From contig DAHWFG010000175.1 of the NCBI GenBank assembly GCA_027325115.1, positions 1-20,805 of the forward strand: a stretch of DNA of 20,805 nucleotides, given 5' to 3'. Below, piece after piece: positions 1 to 7,487 of the stretch. Each line of letters starts with the position of its first letter. The first letter of the stretch is position 1. This DNA is from JAKBCQ01 sp021807585 (GTDB lineage Bacteria > Planctomycetota > Planctomycetia > Isosphaerales > Isosphaeraceae). The translations under genes were made by a program, and so were the position numbers. The notes under the pieces are model-generated. The model searched no databases. It was not told where the DNA came from and saw only the letters and a list, made by a program, of their open reading frames with translations.

Positions 1-1
1 C

Positions 2-169
2 GGAGTGGCGTTTCAGATGAGGATTCACACCGAGTGGTCGAATCGTCCCGCGACGTTCGTGATCGATCGAGCGGGGATCGTCCGCTACGAGCACCGGGCG
101 AAGTCGTTCGACGATCGACCCAAGCCCGACGAACCGCTTTCGGTTTTGAAGCGGCTCAACAATTCGTGA
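2..169 (+). CDS. Redoxin (AhpC/TSA or thioredoxin-like) protein, C-terminal fragment
   Basis: Only the last 55 residues are inside the window; the start lies upstream. The open frame reads a thioredoxin-fold C-terminal half: the PATFVID stretch is the cis-Pro strand typical of AhpC/TSA and TlpA-like redoxins, followed by GIVRYEH (the next beta strand) and an amphipathic final helix ending KRLNNS. Such proteins are thiol peroxidases or disulfide reductases, but the CxxC or peroxidatic Cys is outside the window, so peroxidase and reductase cannot be told apart. The family call rests on this fold signature alone. It is on the same strand as the TVP38 gene 82 bases downstream, but an AT-rich gap suggests that gene has its own promoter. 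Confidence 0.7.
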   Translation, partial: GVAFQMRIHTEWSNRPATFVIDRAGIVRYEHRAKSFDDRPKPDEPLSVLKRLNNS

Positions 170-204
170 TGATCGACGAGATCGTCGCGGGTTTCCGGTG
201 CGAC

Positions 205-251
205 GGTGATCTAATAAGATTCATATTATATTAATTGATATTAAATATAGC
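205..251 (+). promoter_or_regulatory. AT-rich putative promoter region before the TVP38 gene
   Basis: A strongly AT-rich stretch of about 45 bases separates the redoxin stop from the TVP38 start in otherwise GC-rich DNA. It contains TTGATATTAAATATAG directly before the ATG. No clear Shine-Dalgarno sequence is present, so the transcript could be leaderless or nearly so. Planctomycete promoter consensus sequences are not secure enough to assign -35 and -10 boxes. Confidence 0.3.
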
Positions 252-1049
252 ATGATTAAATATCAAGAGAAACGTTCGTCCGCGTCGATTGTGATCGTAA
301 GATCGGTACGGATCGTCGCGATTGCGGCGGGGTTGATCTTGATTTTGATTTTGATACGGCTCTCGGCGCGGTCGCCGATCGGCTCGATTGTCGCGCGGAC
401 GATTCGCTCGGTCGATCGATTCGGCGTTTGGTCGCCCGTTGTTTTCGGCTTGATTTACGCGGTCGCGGTCGTGCTTCTGGTTCCGGCGTCGGCGCTGACG
501 CTCGCGGCGGGGGGGATGTTCGGGATCGCGGTCGGTACGCTTGTCGTGACGATCGCGGCGAACGCGGGAGCGGCGGCTGCGTTTCTGATCGCGCGGCGGT
601 TCGGTCGAGGCGCGGTCGAGCGTCGCATCCGCTCCGATCCTCGGTTTGAAGCGATCGATCGCGCCGTCGGCGAGGGGGGTTGGAAGATCGTCGCGCTTTT
701 ACGCCTTTCGCCCGTCGTTCCTTTTATTTTCCAAAATTATTTTTACGGCTTGACGCGAATCTCGTTTTGGCCGTGCGCGGCGGCGACGCTGTTCTCGATG
801 CTTCCTGGTACGTTTCTTTATATTTATTTGGGCTATCTTGGGCGCGTCGGGCTCGACGCCGCGACGGGAACGGGTTCGCGAGGCAAAACCCCCGCGGAAT
901 GGGTTATGATCGCCGTCGGCATGGTTGCGACCGCGGCCGTGACGATTTACGTTTCGCGTCTCGCGCGAAAATCGCTCCGCTCGCGAACGGGACTCGATTC
1001 AACGACGAAATCGAAAGATATCGAATCAACTTCGGTGAGCGGTTCTTGA
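252..1049 (+). CDS. TVP38/TMEM64 (SNARE-associated/DedA-like) membrane protein
   Basis: A 265-residue integral membrane protein. The first hydrophobic segment is at about residues 15-35, a second at 57-80, then a Gly/Ala-rich membrane region (83-112) containing FGIAVGT. The family signature lies at about residues 148-198: LLRLSPVVPFIFQNYFYGL, then the FSMLPGTFLYIYLGYLG reentrant/TM segment. A last TM segment lies at about 215-237, followed by a basic cytoplasmic tail. TVP38/DedA proteins are membrane proteins of poorly defined transport or lipid-scrambling function. In many bacteria this family sits beside, or is fused to, a MerA-like flavoprotein, as here: the next gene starts 19 bases later, so the two are probably co-transcribed. 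The substrate is unknown; a metalloid or redox link is inferred from the neighbours only. Confidence 0.88.
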   Translation: MIKYQEKRSSASIVIVRSVRIVAIAAGLILILILIRLSARSPIGSIVARTIRSVDRFGVWSPVVFGLIYAVAVVLLVPASALTLAAGGMFGIAVGTLVVTIAANAGAAAAFLIARRFGRGAVERRIRSDPRFEAIDRAVGEGGWKIVALLRLSPVVPFIFQNYFYGLTRISFWPCAAATLFSMLPGTFLYIYLGYLGRVGLDAATGTGSRGKTPAEWVMIAVGMVATAAVTIYVSRLARKSLRSRTGLDSTTKSKDIESTSVSGS

Positions 1050-1068
1050 TCGCCGGAACAGGTCGATA

Positions 1069-2598
1069 ATGAATCATATATTAAAAACAACTGATAACAT
1101 GGATGATTTTGATCGATCGCTTCTCGCCGCGGTTCGTCCGCTTGATTGGTCGAATCCGACGCCTTCGGGTCGATACAATCTGGCGGTGATCGGCGGGGGT
1201 ACGGCGGGGCTCGTCACCGCGGCGGGGGCGGCGGGTTTGGGGGCGAAGGTCGCCTTGATTGAACAGCGGTTATTAGGAGGAGATTGCTTAAATTTTGGAT
1301 GCGTGCCGTCAAAGGCTCTGATCGGTTCGTCGCGGATCGCGGCGGCGGCGCGCGATTCGACCGAGTTCGGCTTAGACATTCCGGGAGGTTATCGCGTCGA
1401 TTTTTCCAGAGTGATGGAACGGATGCGAAGGATCCGATCCGATCTGAGCGTGCACGATTCGGCGGCTCGATTTCGCGACCTCGGCGTCGACGTCTTTTTG
1501 GGCGCCGGTCGATTCACGGGACGCGATTCGATCGATGTCGAAGGAGCGACGCTTCGCTTTCAGAAAGCGGTGATCGCGACGGGGGCGCGGGCCGCGACTC
1601 CCGCGATTCCTGGAATCGTTGATACAGAATATCATACGAATGAGACAATATTCTCACTAACAGATCTTCCCGCTCGGATCGGAGTGTTAGGCGCGGGGCC
1701 GATCGGCTGCGAGCTCGCGCAGGTTTTCGCACGGTTCGGCTCGCGGGTGATTTTACTGCAAAAGGCCGATCGAATCCTACCGCGCGACGATCGCGAGGCG
1801 GCTTTGATCGTCGAGCGATCGCTCGAACGCGACGGCATTGACATCATTAAAAATGCACGTGTTAATTCGGCACGTCGGTCGGATACGGCGAAAATTCTGG
1901 CGATCACAACGGATCAAGGAATTCGTGAGATCGAGATTGATTTGATTTTGGCGGGGGTGGGACGATTACCGAACGTCGAGGGGCTTGATCTTGAAGCCGC
2001 GGGGGTGGCGTACGACCGAAACGGAGTGACCGTCGACGATTGCTTGCGAACGACGAATCCAAGGATTTACGCGGCGGGAGATATCTGTTCCAAGTATCAA
2101 TTTACGCACGCGGCGGACGCGACGGCGCGGGTTGCGATTCGCAACGCGTTGTTTTGGGGACGTTCGCGAGCGAGCTCGCTTGTGATTCCCTGGTGCACAT
2201 ATACGGATCCCGAGATCGCACATGTCGGATTGGGCGAAACCGACGCGAAGGAACGGGGGATCTCAATTCATACCTTTATTCAGGAGTTTTCATCGGTCGA
2301 TCGCGCCGTTCTCGACGGCGAGACCGAGGGGTTTGTGAAGGTTCACGTTCGAGCGGGGAGGGACGAGATCGTGGGGGCGACGGTCGTGGGGAGGGGCGCC
2401 GGGGAGTTGATCGGCGAGCTCGCCGCGGCGATCGCTAACCGAACGGGTCTTGTCGGTCTCGGCGGCGCGATCCGGCCGTATCCGACGAGGGGCGAGGCGA
2501 TCCGCAAAATCGCCGATCAGTATAACCGAACGAGGTTGACACCAATTATCAAAAATATCTTGACGCGGTGGCTACGAACGACCCGCGGATTCCATTGA
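1069..2598 (+). CDS. MerA-like FAD-dependent pyridine nucleotide-disulfide oxidoreductase
   Basis: A 509-residue class I flavoprotein disulfide reductase. The FAD dinucleotide fold (VIGGGTAGLVTA) is at about residues 40-51. The redox-active pair is C73/C78 in GGDCLNFGCVPSK. The NAD(P)H-binding fold GVLGAGPIGCELAQ is in the middle, and the second FAD motif (IYAAGDIC) follows. The dimerisation domain ends in RPYPTRGEAIRK. Dihydrolipoamide dehydrogenases have a His-Pro catalytic motif there; this protein has Tyr-Pro, which resembles MerA more than lipoamide dehydrogenase. It lacks both the N-terminal heavy-metal-binding domain and the C-terminal Cys pair of true mercuric reductases, so mercury reduction is doubtful. 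Genomes often annotate this type as 'mercuric reductase' next to TVP38 proteins. An alternative start is the ATG at 1099. Substrate unknown. Confidence 0.85.
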   Translation: MNHILKTTDNMDDFDRSLLAAVRPLDWSNPTPSGRYNLAVIGGGTAGLVTAAGAAGLGAKVALIEQRLLGGDCLNFGCVPSKALIGSSRIAAAARDSTEFGLDIPGGYRVDFSRVMERMRRIRSDLSVHDSAARFRDLGVDVFLGAGRFTGRDSIDVEGATLRFQKAVIATGARAATPAIPGIVDTEYHTNETIFSLTDLPARIGVLGAGPIGCELAQVFARFGSRVILLQKADRILPRDDREAALIVERSLERDGIDIIKNARVNSARRSDTAKILAITTDQGIREIEIDLILAGVGRLPNVEGLDLEAAGVAYDRNGVTVDDCLRTTNPRIYAAGDICSKYQFTHAADATARVAIRNALFWGRSRASSLVIPWCTYTDPEIAHVGLGETDAKERGISIHTFIQEFSSVDRAVLDGETEGFVKVHVRAGRDEIVGATVVGRGAGELIGELAAAIANRTGLVGLGGAIRPYPTRGEAIRKIADQYNRTRLTPIIKNILTRWLRTTRGFH

Positions 2599-3171
2599 GG
2601 CTCCGGCGTGAGCGATGAATACCCGCGGCGCGGCATGCGGGGGGATCGAGGGGGGTCGATTTTTTTCCCCGACGATAACAACCCCTCCCCGGCCCTCCCC
2701 GCAAGCGGAGAGGGAGGAATGCACAATCATATTATAACTCTTCCCCCCGCATGCGGGGGGATTGAGGGGGGTCGATTTTTCGCGCGGCGACATGAACGTC
2801 TCTTCATCGTACGATCGGCGCCGTTCGCGACGGTCGGCGCATACGCGAGATCGGGTCGTCACCGTCGGCTTGGAGACGATCGATACTTCGGCGGCGCCCG
2901 GCGTGAAACTAACGCGGTTTAATCTCGCTCGAAACGTGCAAGACGACCTCGACGGCGGGTAGAATCATCACTTACGACCGCCCGGACTGTACGCCGGCTA
3001 ATAGACCCGAATCGCGGCGAAGACGATATGGATTCGACTCGATTCAGGAAATTCGTTATCTTTATTAACATCTTGAATCTTAATACTTGCCGACGAGTTT
3101 CAGAAATCGAGCGAGACGGGACGAGCGAATTCCAAGGCGAGGAAACTTTTGGTTGGAGGAACGAAGCGACG
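2599..3171. other. Intergenic region with repeats, no convincing gene
   Basis: This 573-base gap separates the flavoprotein gene from arsM. Its first third carries G-rich direct repeats and hairpins, annotated separately. The remainder has no open frame with family-like content. A short frame at 2792-2962 could encode about 56 residues but has no recognisable motif and an Arg/Ser-rich composition typical of chance frames. The segment at 3028-3171 can be read in frame into ArsM, but it is AT-rich, lacks family similarity and is probably the arsM leader or promoter. Confidence 0.5.
2633..2780. repeat. Intergenic repeat pair with palindrome and hairpin (REP-like)
   Basis: Two 32-base direct copies, 2633-2664 and 2749-2780, differ at a single position; both begin GCATGCGGGGGGAT and end TCGATTTTT. 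The second copy overlaps an 18-base perfect palindrome, CCCCCCGCATGCGGGGGG, at 2743-2760. Between the copies is an imperfect hairpin (about 2694-2715) of the CCCTCCCCGC-AA-GCGGAGAGGG type. Such elements resemble dispersed REP-like intergenic repeats known in many bacterial genomes. No transposase is present. Whether it is a terminator, a REP or a MITE relic cannot be decided from one window. Confidence 0.6.
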
Positions 3172-4344
3172 ATGACATCAAGAACGGCGACTTTGGATGC
3201 TGAAAAAGCGGTTCGCGAACGATATTCATCGGCGGCGGTCGCGGTCGAGCCGACGCTTTGCTGTCCTGTGAGCTACGACCCGAGATATCTCGCGGTCATC
3301 CCTCAAGAGATCCTCGACCGCGATTATGGTTGCGGCGACCCGACTCCATACATCCGAGCGGGTGATGTCGTGCTCGATCTCGGATCGGGAGGTGGTAAGG
3401 CGTGTTACATCGCCGCCCAGATCGTCGGCCGTGAGGGAGCGGTGATCGGCGTCGATTGCAACGACGAGATGCTCGCGCTCGCTCGTAAATATCAGAATGT
3501 GATCTCAGAACGACTCGGTTACGCGAATGTTTCGTTTCGTCGGGGGCTGATCCAGGACATGAAGCTCGATCTTGATCGGCTCGAGTTGGAATTGGCGCGG
3601 CGCCCCGTGCGCGACGCACGCGGCCGGCTCGAGCTGCGCTCGGTTGAGGAGCGGCTCCGGCGAGATCACCCGCTCGTGGCCGACGAATCGATCGATTGTG
3701 TGATATCCAATTGTGTATTAAATCTTGTTCATAAAGACGATCGACCGATGTTGTTCGCCGAGATTTTCCGCGTTCTCCGCCGGGGGGGGCGGGTTGCGAT
3801 CAGCGACGTCGTCGCCGACGAGGACGTTCCCGAATCGCTTGAAAACGACCCTGAATTGTGGTCGGGTTGTGTTTCGGGCGCTTTCCGCGAGGATCTTTTT
3901 CTCAAAGCGCTCGTGACCGCTGGGTTCCACGGGGTCGCGATCGCGCGCAGGCAAACCGATCCCTGGCGTGTTGTCGAAGGGATTGAGTTTCGCTCGCTGA
4001 CGGTTCTCGCCTACAAGGGAAAACAGGGTCCTTGCGTCGAACGCAACCAGGCGCTCATTTATAAGGGACCGTTTAAAAAGGTCGAGGACGACGACGGTCA
4101 TACATTTCCGCGCGGAGAACGGATCGCGGTTTGCGACAAGACGTATCGGTTGCTTGGTCGCGAGCCTTACGCGGGGATGTTCGAGAAGGTTGAGCCGCGG
4201 GTTGAGGTTCCGCTCGATTCGGCGCCGGCGTTTGATTGTCGGCGGTCGGTCGTTCGTTCGCCGCGGGAGACGAAGGGGGTTGATTACCGCGCGACGACGT
4301 CCGCGGCCGATTCGGACTGTGTTCCCGGCGGGGGTTGTTGCTAA
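3172..4344 (+). CDS. arsM: Arsenite S-adenosylmethionine methyltransferase (arsenosugar type)
   Basis: A 390-residue class I SAM methyltransferase that methylates As(III) in the cytoplasm, the first committed step towards arsenosugars or volatile methylarsines. The SAM motif I (VVLDLGSGGG) is at residues 67-75. The three cysteines that bind arsenite in characterised ArsM proteins match C54 (DYGCGDP), C181 (SNCVLNL) and C233 (SGCVSGA); an extra CC pair is at 30-31. After the methyltransferase core (to about 285) comes a roughly 100-residue C-terminal domain ending in GGGCC. The ATG at 3172 was chosen because GGAGGA lies 11 bases upstream and the product then begins like other ArsM proteins; a frame from 3028 adds 48 unrelated residues. 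It is followed 40 bases later by arsS, forming the core arsenosugar pair. Confidence 0.93.
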   Translation: MTSRTATLDAEKAVRERYSSAAVAVEPTLCCPVSYDPRYLAVIPQEILDRDYGCGDPTPYIRAGDVVLDLGSGGGKACYIAAQIVGREGAVIGVDCNDEMLALARKYQNVISERLGYANVSFRRGLIQDMKLDLDRLELELARRPVRDARGRLELRSVEERLRRDHPLVADESIDCVISNCVLNLVHKDDRPMLFAEIFRVLRRGGRVAISDVVADEDVPESLENDPELWSGCVSGAFREDLFLKALVTAGFHGVAIARRQTDPWRVVEGIEFRSLTVLAYKGKQGPCVERNQALIYKGPFKKVEDDDGHTFPRGERIAVCDKTYRLLGREPYAGMFEKVEPRVEVPLDSAPAFDCRRSVVRSPRETKGVDYRATTSAADSDCVPGGGCC

Positions 4345-4384
4345 GATTTGACGACCCGCGAATTGAGAGGAATATTGGATCATT

Positions 4385-5422
4385 ATGATACAATCACTTA
4401 AACGTCGAGGAAGTCCGCTCGCGTCGGCGCGCGAACAGCTTTTGGTATTGGAGGGACCGGCTTCGATCCCGAGCTTCGCAAGCAGGATCGCCGCGGCGTC
4501 GCTCGAGCCGCTACGATCGCGATCGATCGAGGTTCTTCAGATCAATGTGGGAAAGGTATGTAATCAAACGTGCGGTCATTGTCACGTCGACGCGGGGCCC
4601 GATCGCGGCGAGTCGATGACGTGGGAGACGATGGAGTCGTGTCTCGCGGCGGTCGAAGCGGCACGGATTCCGGTCGTCGATATTACGGGGGGCGCGCCCG
4701 AGCTCAATCCGTCGTTTCGACGTTTGGTCGACGCGGCGCGCGCCCTCGGCGCCCGCGTGATCGATCGCTGCAATTTGACGATTTTACTTGCGCCTGGATA
4801 TCAGGATCTCATTGAGTTTATGGCGAATCGAGGGGTCGAGATCGTCGCGTCGTTGCCGTGCTATCTGGCCGAGAACGTCGACCGGCAGCGGGGCGCCGGG
4901 GTGCACGAGAAGTCGATCGAGGCGATCAGACGGCTCAACGCTGCGGGGTATGGAGTCGAGGGGAGCGGGCTCGAGCTCGCGCTCGTTTACAACCCCGGCG
5001 GCGCTTCGCTCCCTCCGCCGCAGGCCGAACTTGAACGCGCTTATCGAGCGGAATTATATAAACAATATCATATTACGTTTAATCGGTTATATACGATCAC
5101 GAACATGCCGATTAGTCGATTTTTGGAGGATCTGCTGGCTCGGGGCGATTACGAGCGTTATATGGAGAAGCTGGTGTCGGCGTTCAATCCGCGGGCGATC
5201 GCGGGGCTGATGTGTCGATCGACGCTTTCGGTCGGCTGGGACGGTCGACTTTACGATTGTGATTTCAACCAGATGCTCGATCTCGAAGTCGCCCCCGGTT
5301 ATCCTCGATCGATCGGCGATTTCGACGCGGTTGCGCTTTTTGATCGGCCGATCGTCACGGGTCGGCATTGCTTCGGTTGCGCCGCGGGGGCGGGTTCGAG
5401 TTGTCAGGGCGCGATCGCGTGA
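4385..5422 (+). CDS. arsS: Arsenosugar biosynthesis radical SAM protein ArsS
   Basis: A 345-residue radical SAM enzyme. The 4Fe-4S cluster motif CxxxCxxC is C59, C63 and C66 (VCNQTCGHCHVD), and the SAM-contacting GGAPEL motif follows at about residues 100-105. The conserved YKQYHITFNRLYTITN segment is characteristic of the ArsS family. The C-terminal domain (DUF3641-like) carries further cysteines, in CRSTL, YDCDFNQ and HCFGCAAG...SCQG, that probably ligate an auxiliary cluster. Known ArsS transfers the 5'-deoxyadenosyl group of SAM to dimethylarsinous acid, giving the precursor of oxo-arsenosugars. It directly follows arsM with a 40-base gap and is thus co-transcribed. The downstream neighbour converges on it with a 51-base gap, so the arsenic operon ends here. 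Confidence 0.94.
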   Translation: MIQSLKRRGSPLASAREQLLVLEGPASIPSFASRIAAASLEPLRSRSIEVLQINVGKVCNQTCGHCHVDAGPDRGESMTWETMESCLAAVEAARIPVVDITGGAPELNPSFRRLVDAARALGARVIDRCNLTILLAPGYQDLIEFMANRGVEIVASLPCYLAENVDRQRGAGVHEKSIEAIRRLNAAGYGVEGSGLELALVYNPGGASLPPPQAELERAYRAELYKQYHITFNRLYTITNMPISRFLEDLLARGDYERYMEKLVSAFNPRAIAGLMCRSTLSVGWDGRLYDCDFNQMLDLEVAPGYPRSIGDFDAVALFDRPIVTGRHCFGCAAGAGSSCQGAIA

Positions 5423-5473
5423 AGATCGCCGCGCGGCGGGGTCGAATCGCGGGCGCGAACGACTCAAATAAAT

Positions 5474-6184
5474 TTAATCTTGTGTCTGTTTCTCATGAAA
5501 TTCGAGGAGGATCGCGGGGAGTTCGCGGATCGATTCGACGAGGCGATCGTGGGGAAAGGGAGCGAGTTGTTCTTTCGAGTGCGTACCCGAGGTCACGCCG
5601 ATGACGAGCCCGCAGCCCGCCGCGGTTCCCTCGTTGAGATCGGCGGGGGTGTCGCCGATCTTCACCACCCGTGCGGGATCGGTTACGCCGAGTTGATACA
5701 TAATAGATTGGATCATATCGGGATATGGGCGTCCGCGTGGGACGTCGTCGGAGGCGGCGGACGCGGCGACGAGCCCCGCTTCGACCCAGCGCATTCGAGA
5801 GATGAGGATATCGGCGATTTTGCGGCTGAATCCGGTGTCGACCGCGACGCGAATTCCGCGGTGATTGAGCGTTCGGAACACGTCGGACGTTCCTTCGACC
5901 TCGCGGAGGTTGGGGTCTCGTTCGTAGTAATCGATCATAAGAGAAACAAAGTCGGCGTGGATCGCGTCGAGCTTGCCGAGAAGCCGTTCGCGGTCGATTC
6001 CGCCGAACTCTTGGATCAAGAGGCGAAGCGATTCGGGTTTCGGCAGCCCCATCACGTGATCGACCGCGGCGGGAGTCGCGACCAGACCGGCTCGCGACAA
6101 CGCCTTGCGCAAACATCGATTTACGGCGTCGCCGTCGGCGATCGTGGTCCCGGAGAGGTCGCAAACGACCAAATCACAGCGCAT
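5474..6184 (-). CDS. Phosphonatase-like HAD hydrolase
   Basis: A 236-residue HAD-superfamily hydrolase, last gene of the phosphonate operon. The nucleophile motif is DLSGTT with D9; cap-domain helices run to about residue 90; the motif II region is VAVDTGFSRK; motif III/IV is VVKIGDTPADLNEGTAAGC. It resembles the 'phosphonatase-like' family found with phosphonate genes. In true phosphonoacetaldehyde hydrolase (PhnX) the Schiff-base lysine lies in an MGLLK segment; this protein has MGLPK with K49 in the matching place, though the nearby PhnX histidine appears replaced by Ser. It could therefore release phosphate from phosphonoacetaldehyde or a related product. The start at 6184 is preferred because AAGGA lies about 9 bases upstream; a TTG at 6202 would include that site in the coding region. 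It follows the FAD gene after a few bases. Confidence 0.85.
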   Translation of the reverse strand: MRCDLVVCDLSGTTIADGDAVNRCLRKALSRAGLVATPAAVDHVMGLPKPESLRLLIQEFGGIDRERLLGKLDAIHADFVSLMIDYYERDPNLREVEGTSDVFRTLNHRGIRVAVDTGFSRKIADILISRMRWVEAGLVAASAASDDVPRGRPYPDMIQSIMYQLGVTDPARVVKIGDTPADLNEGTAAGCGLVIGVTSGTHSKEQLAPFPHDRLVESIRELPAILLEFHEKQTQD

Positions 6185-6208
6185 CGTCGTCGATCCTTTC
6201 AAAATCTA

Positions 6209-7423
6209 TCATGGATTGATCTTTGGAATAACCGGTTCGGTCGCTGAGATTTGGGCGTGTTCGTCCTTGGCGTTCATCGGAGGGGTCGAATGTGCGGCGT
6301 CGAGGCCGAGGATCTCGCGCGCGGTTTTCGCGGCGATTCCGAACGAGAGGGTCATTCCCGCTCCTCCCAGGCCGTTGACCAGGATCGCTCCCTCGTCGGG
6401 GCGCGCGACCGCGTAATCCGCCGACGGATGTTTGAGATAAACGCCGTGCCAACGCGAAGCGATTTTAAGATCGGTCGCGTCAAAAAATAAATTCAAATAT
6501 TCAAGAATAAGATTGTCGATTTCGGTTTTATCGAACGGTTCGATCGCGGGTCCGTATTCGTGCGAATCGCCGATCGTGAGCTCTCCGTCGGGGGTTTGCG
6601 AGACGAGGACGTGGATTCCGAGTTCGGCGTGGCGGGGGAATTCGCGATTGAGTCTTTTGATCAAATGAGCAAGCGAGGGGCAAGCGTTGAATCCCGCGTA
6701 ATGCTTGAGCGTGAGGCCCGCGGCGAGCATCGCGCCGAGCGGCTCGCGGATCGGTTCGGTGCGCATCATCTGCAATTTGCAGGGGAGGAGTCCGAGCCCG
6801 GCGAAGGCGTTTGGGAAAAGTCGATTGATATCGGATCCTGAACAAACAATAACATTATTTGCTTGATATTCGGTTCCGTCGGCGGTTCTGACGCACGGGG
6901 AGTCGACCGCGACGACCTCGGCGCCGAAGACGAACGTAACGGCGAAGTATTGCGCGAGCATTTGAGGAAGTTGGGCGATTAAGCGACGGGGATCGACGCA
7001 GATTTCGTGGGGGCTATAAAGCCCGCCGACGAGGCCTGCGCGGCGGATCCGCGGCGACCTTGCGACGACCGAATCGGGATCAAGCCATTCACAAAAAAAT
7101 TGATCTTGATTTGCTTGTTCGGCGAATTCGGCGAGGACTTGCGCCTCGTCGTCGTTGCGTGCGACATGGATCGAGCCCGATTCGTCGCGCCAGAGATCGG
7201 TCGATTGCAGGACTTCGCGCCAGATCGCGAGGCTTTGGAGCGCGAGCGTGCGTGATTGACCAGCGGGCCGACCGATCGGCCAAAGCATGCCGAAATTACG
7301 GATCGAAGCGCCGCGGGAGCGGCGCGATTTTTCGAGGACGACGACGCGGCGCCCCCGTTTCGCGAGTTCGTACGCGTGAGCGAGGCCGACGATTCCCGCG
7401 CCGACAATCGCATCGTCAAACAT
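6209..7423 (-). CDS. FAD-dependent amine oxidoreductase linked to phosphonate metabolism (TIGR03364/HpnW-like)
   Basis: A 404-residue DAO-family flavoprotein. The N-terminal FAD-binding fold has GAGIVG at residues 8-13 and the ribose-binding Glu near 31. The diagnostic RGASIRNFGMLWPIG segment at about 37-51 and the C-terminal GLGGAGMTLSFGIA close the FAD site. Members of this subfamily recur beside phosphonatases. They are proposed or reported to oxidise aminoalkylphosphonates, such as N-methylated 2-aminoethylphosphonate, to phosphonoacetaldehyde. That would feed the HAD hydrolase encoded 24 bases downstream, using the preferred HAD start. The start ATG has AGGA about 11 bases upstream. The C-terminus carries about 30 extra polar residues of no obvious function. 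Family assignment is firm; substrate is inferred. Confidence 0.86.
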   Translation of the reverse strand: MFDDAIVGAGIVGLAHAYELAKRGRRVVVLEKSRRSRGASIRNFGMLWPIGRPAGQSRTLALQSLAIWREVLQSTDLWRDESGSIHVARNDDEAQVLAEFAEQANQDQFFCEWLDPDSVVARSPRIRRAGLVGGLYSPHEICVDPRRLIAQLPQMLAQYFAVTFVFGAEVVAVDSPCVRTADGTEYQANNVIVCSGSDINRLFPNAFAGLGLLPCKLQMMRTEPIREPLGAMLAAGLTLKHYAGFNACPSLAHLIKRLNREFPRHAELGIHVLVSQTPDGELTIGDSHEYGPAIEPFDKTEIDNLILEYLNLFFDATDLKIASRWHGVYLKHPSADYAVARPDEGAILVNGLGGAGMTLSFGIAAKTAREILGLDAAHSTPPMNAKDEHAQISATEPVIPKINP

Positions 7424-7487
7424 TTAAATAAATCCTATGAATTAATGTTATGAATCAAACGAATATCAATCAAGAGAGATCGAGAAC

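Noticed and set aside
1069..2598. Mercury resistance gene merA
   Set aside because: The C-terminal Cys pair and metal-binding domain are missing, and no merR, merT or merP is nearby; only the family-level name is supported.
2633..2780. CRISPR array or insertion sequence
   Set aside because: Only two copies with a structured spacer and no cas or transposase genes; it fits a REP-like intergenic repeat better.
2792..2962. Possible 56-residue protein in the gap before arsM
   Set aside because: No recognisable domain, no ribosome site of note, Arg/Ser-rich composition and overlap with the edge of the repeat region; better regarded as chance.
3028..3171. N-terminal extension of ArsM by 48 residues
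   Set aside because: No family similarity, AT-rich leader-like DNA, and a good GGAGGA site directly serves the ATG at 3172.
5480..6247. Long open frame on the + strand (about 255 codons) opposite the HAD gene
   Set aside because: It is antisense to a clear HAD hydrolase with motifs and a ribosome site; the translation has no family features, and high-GC genomes give such mirror frames.
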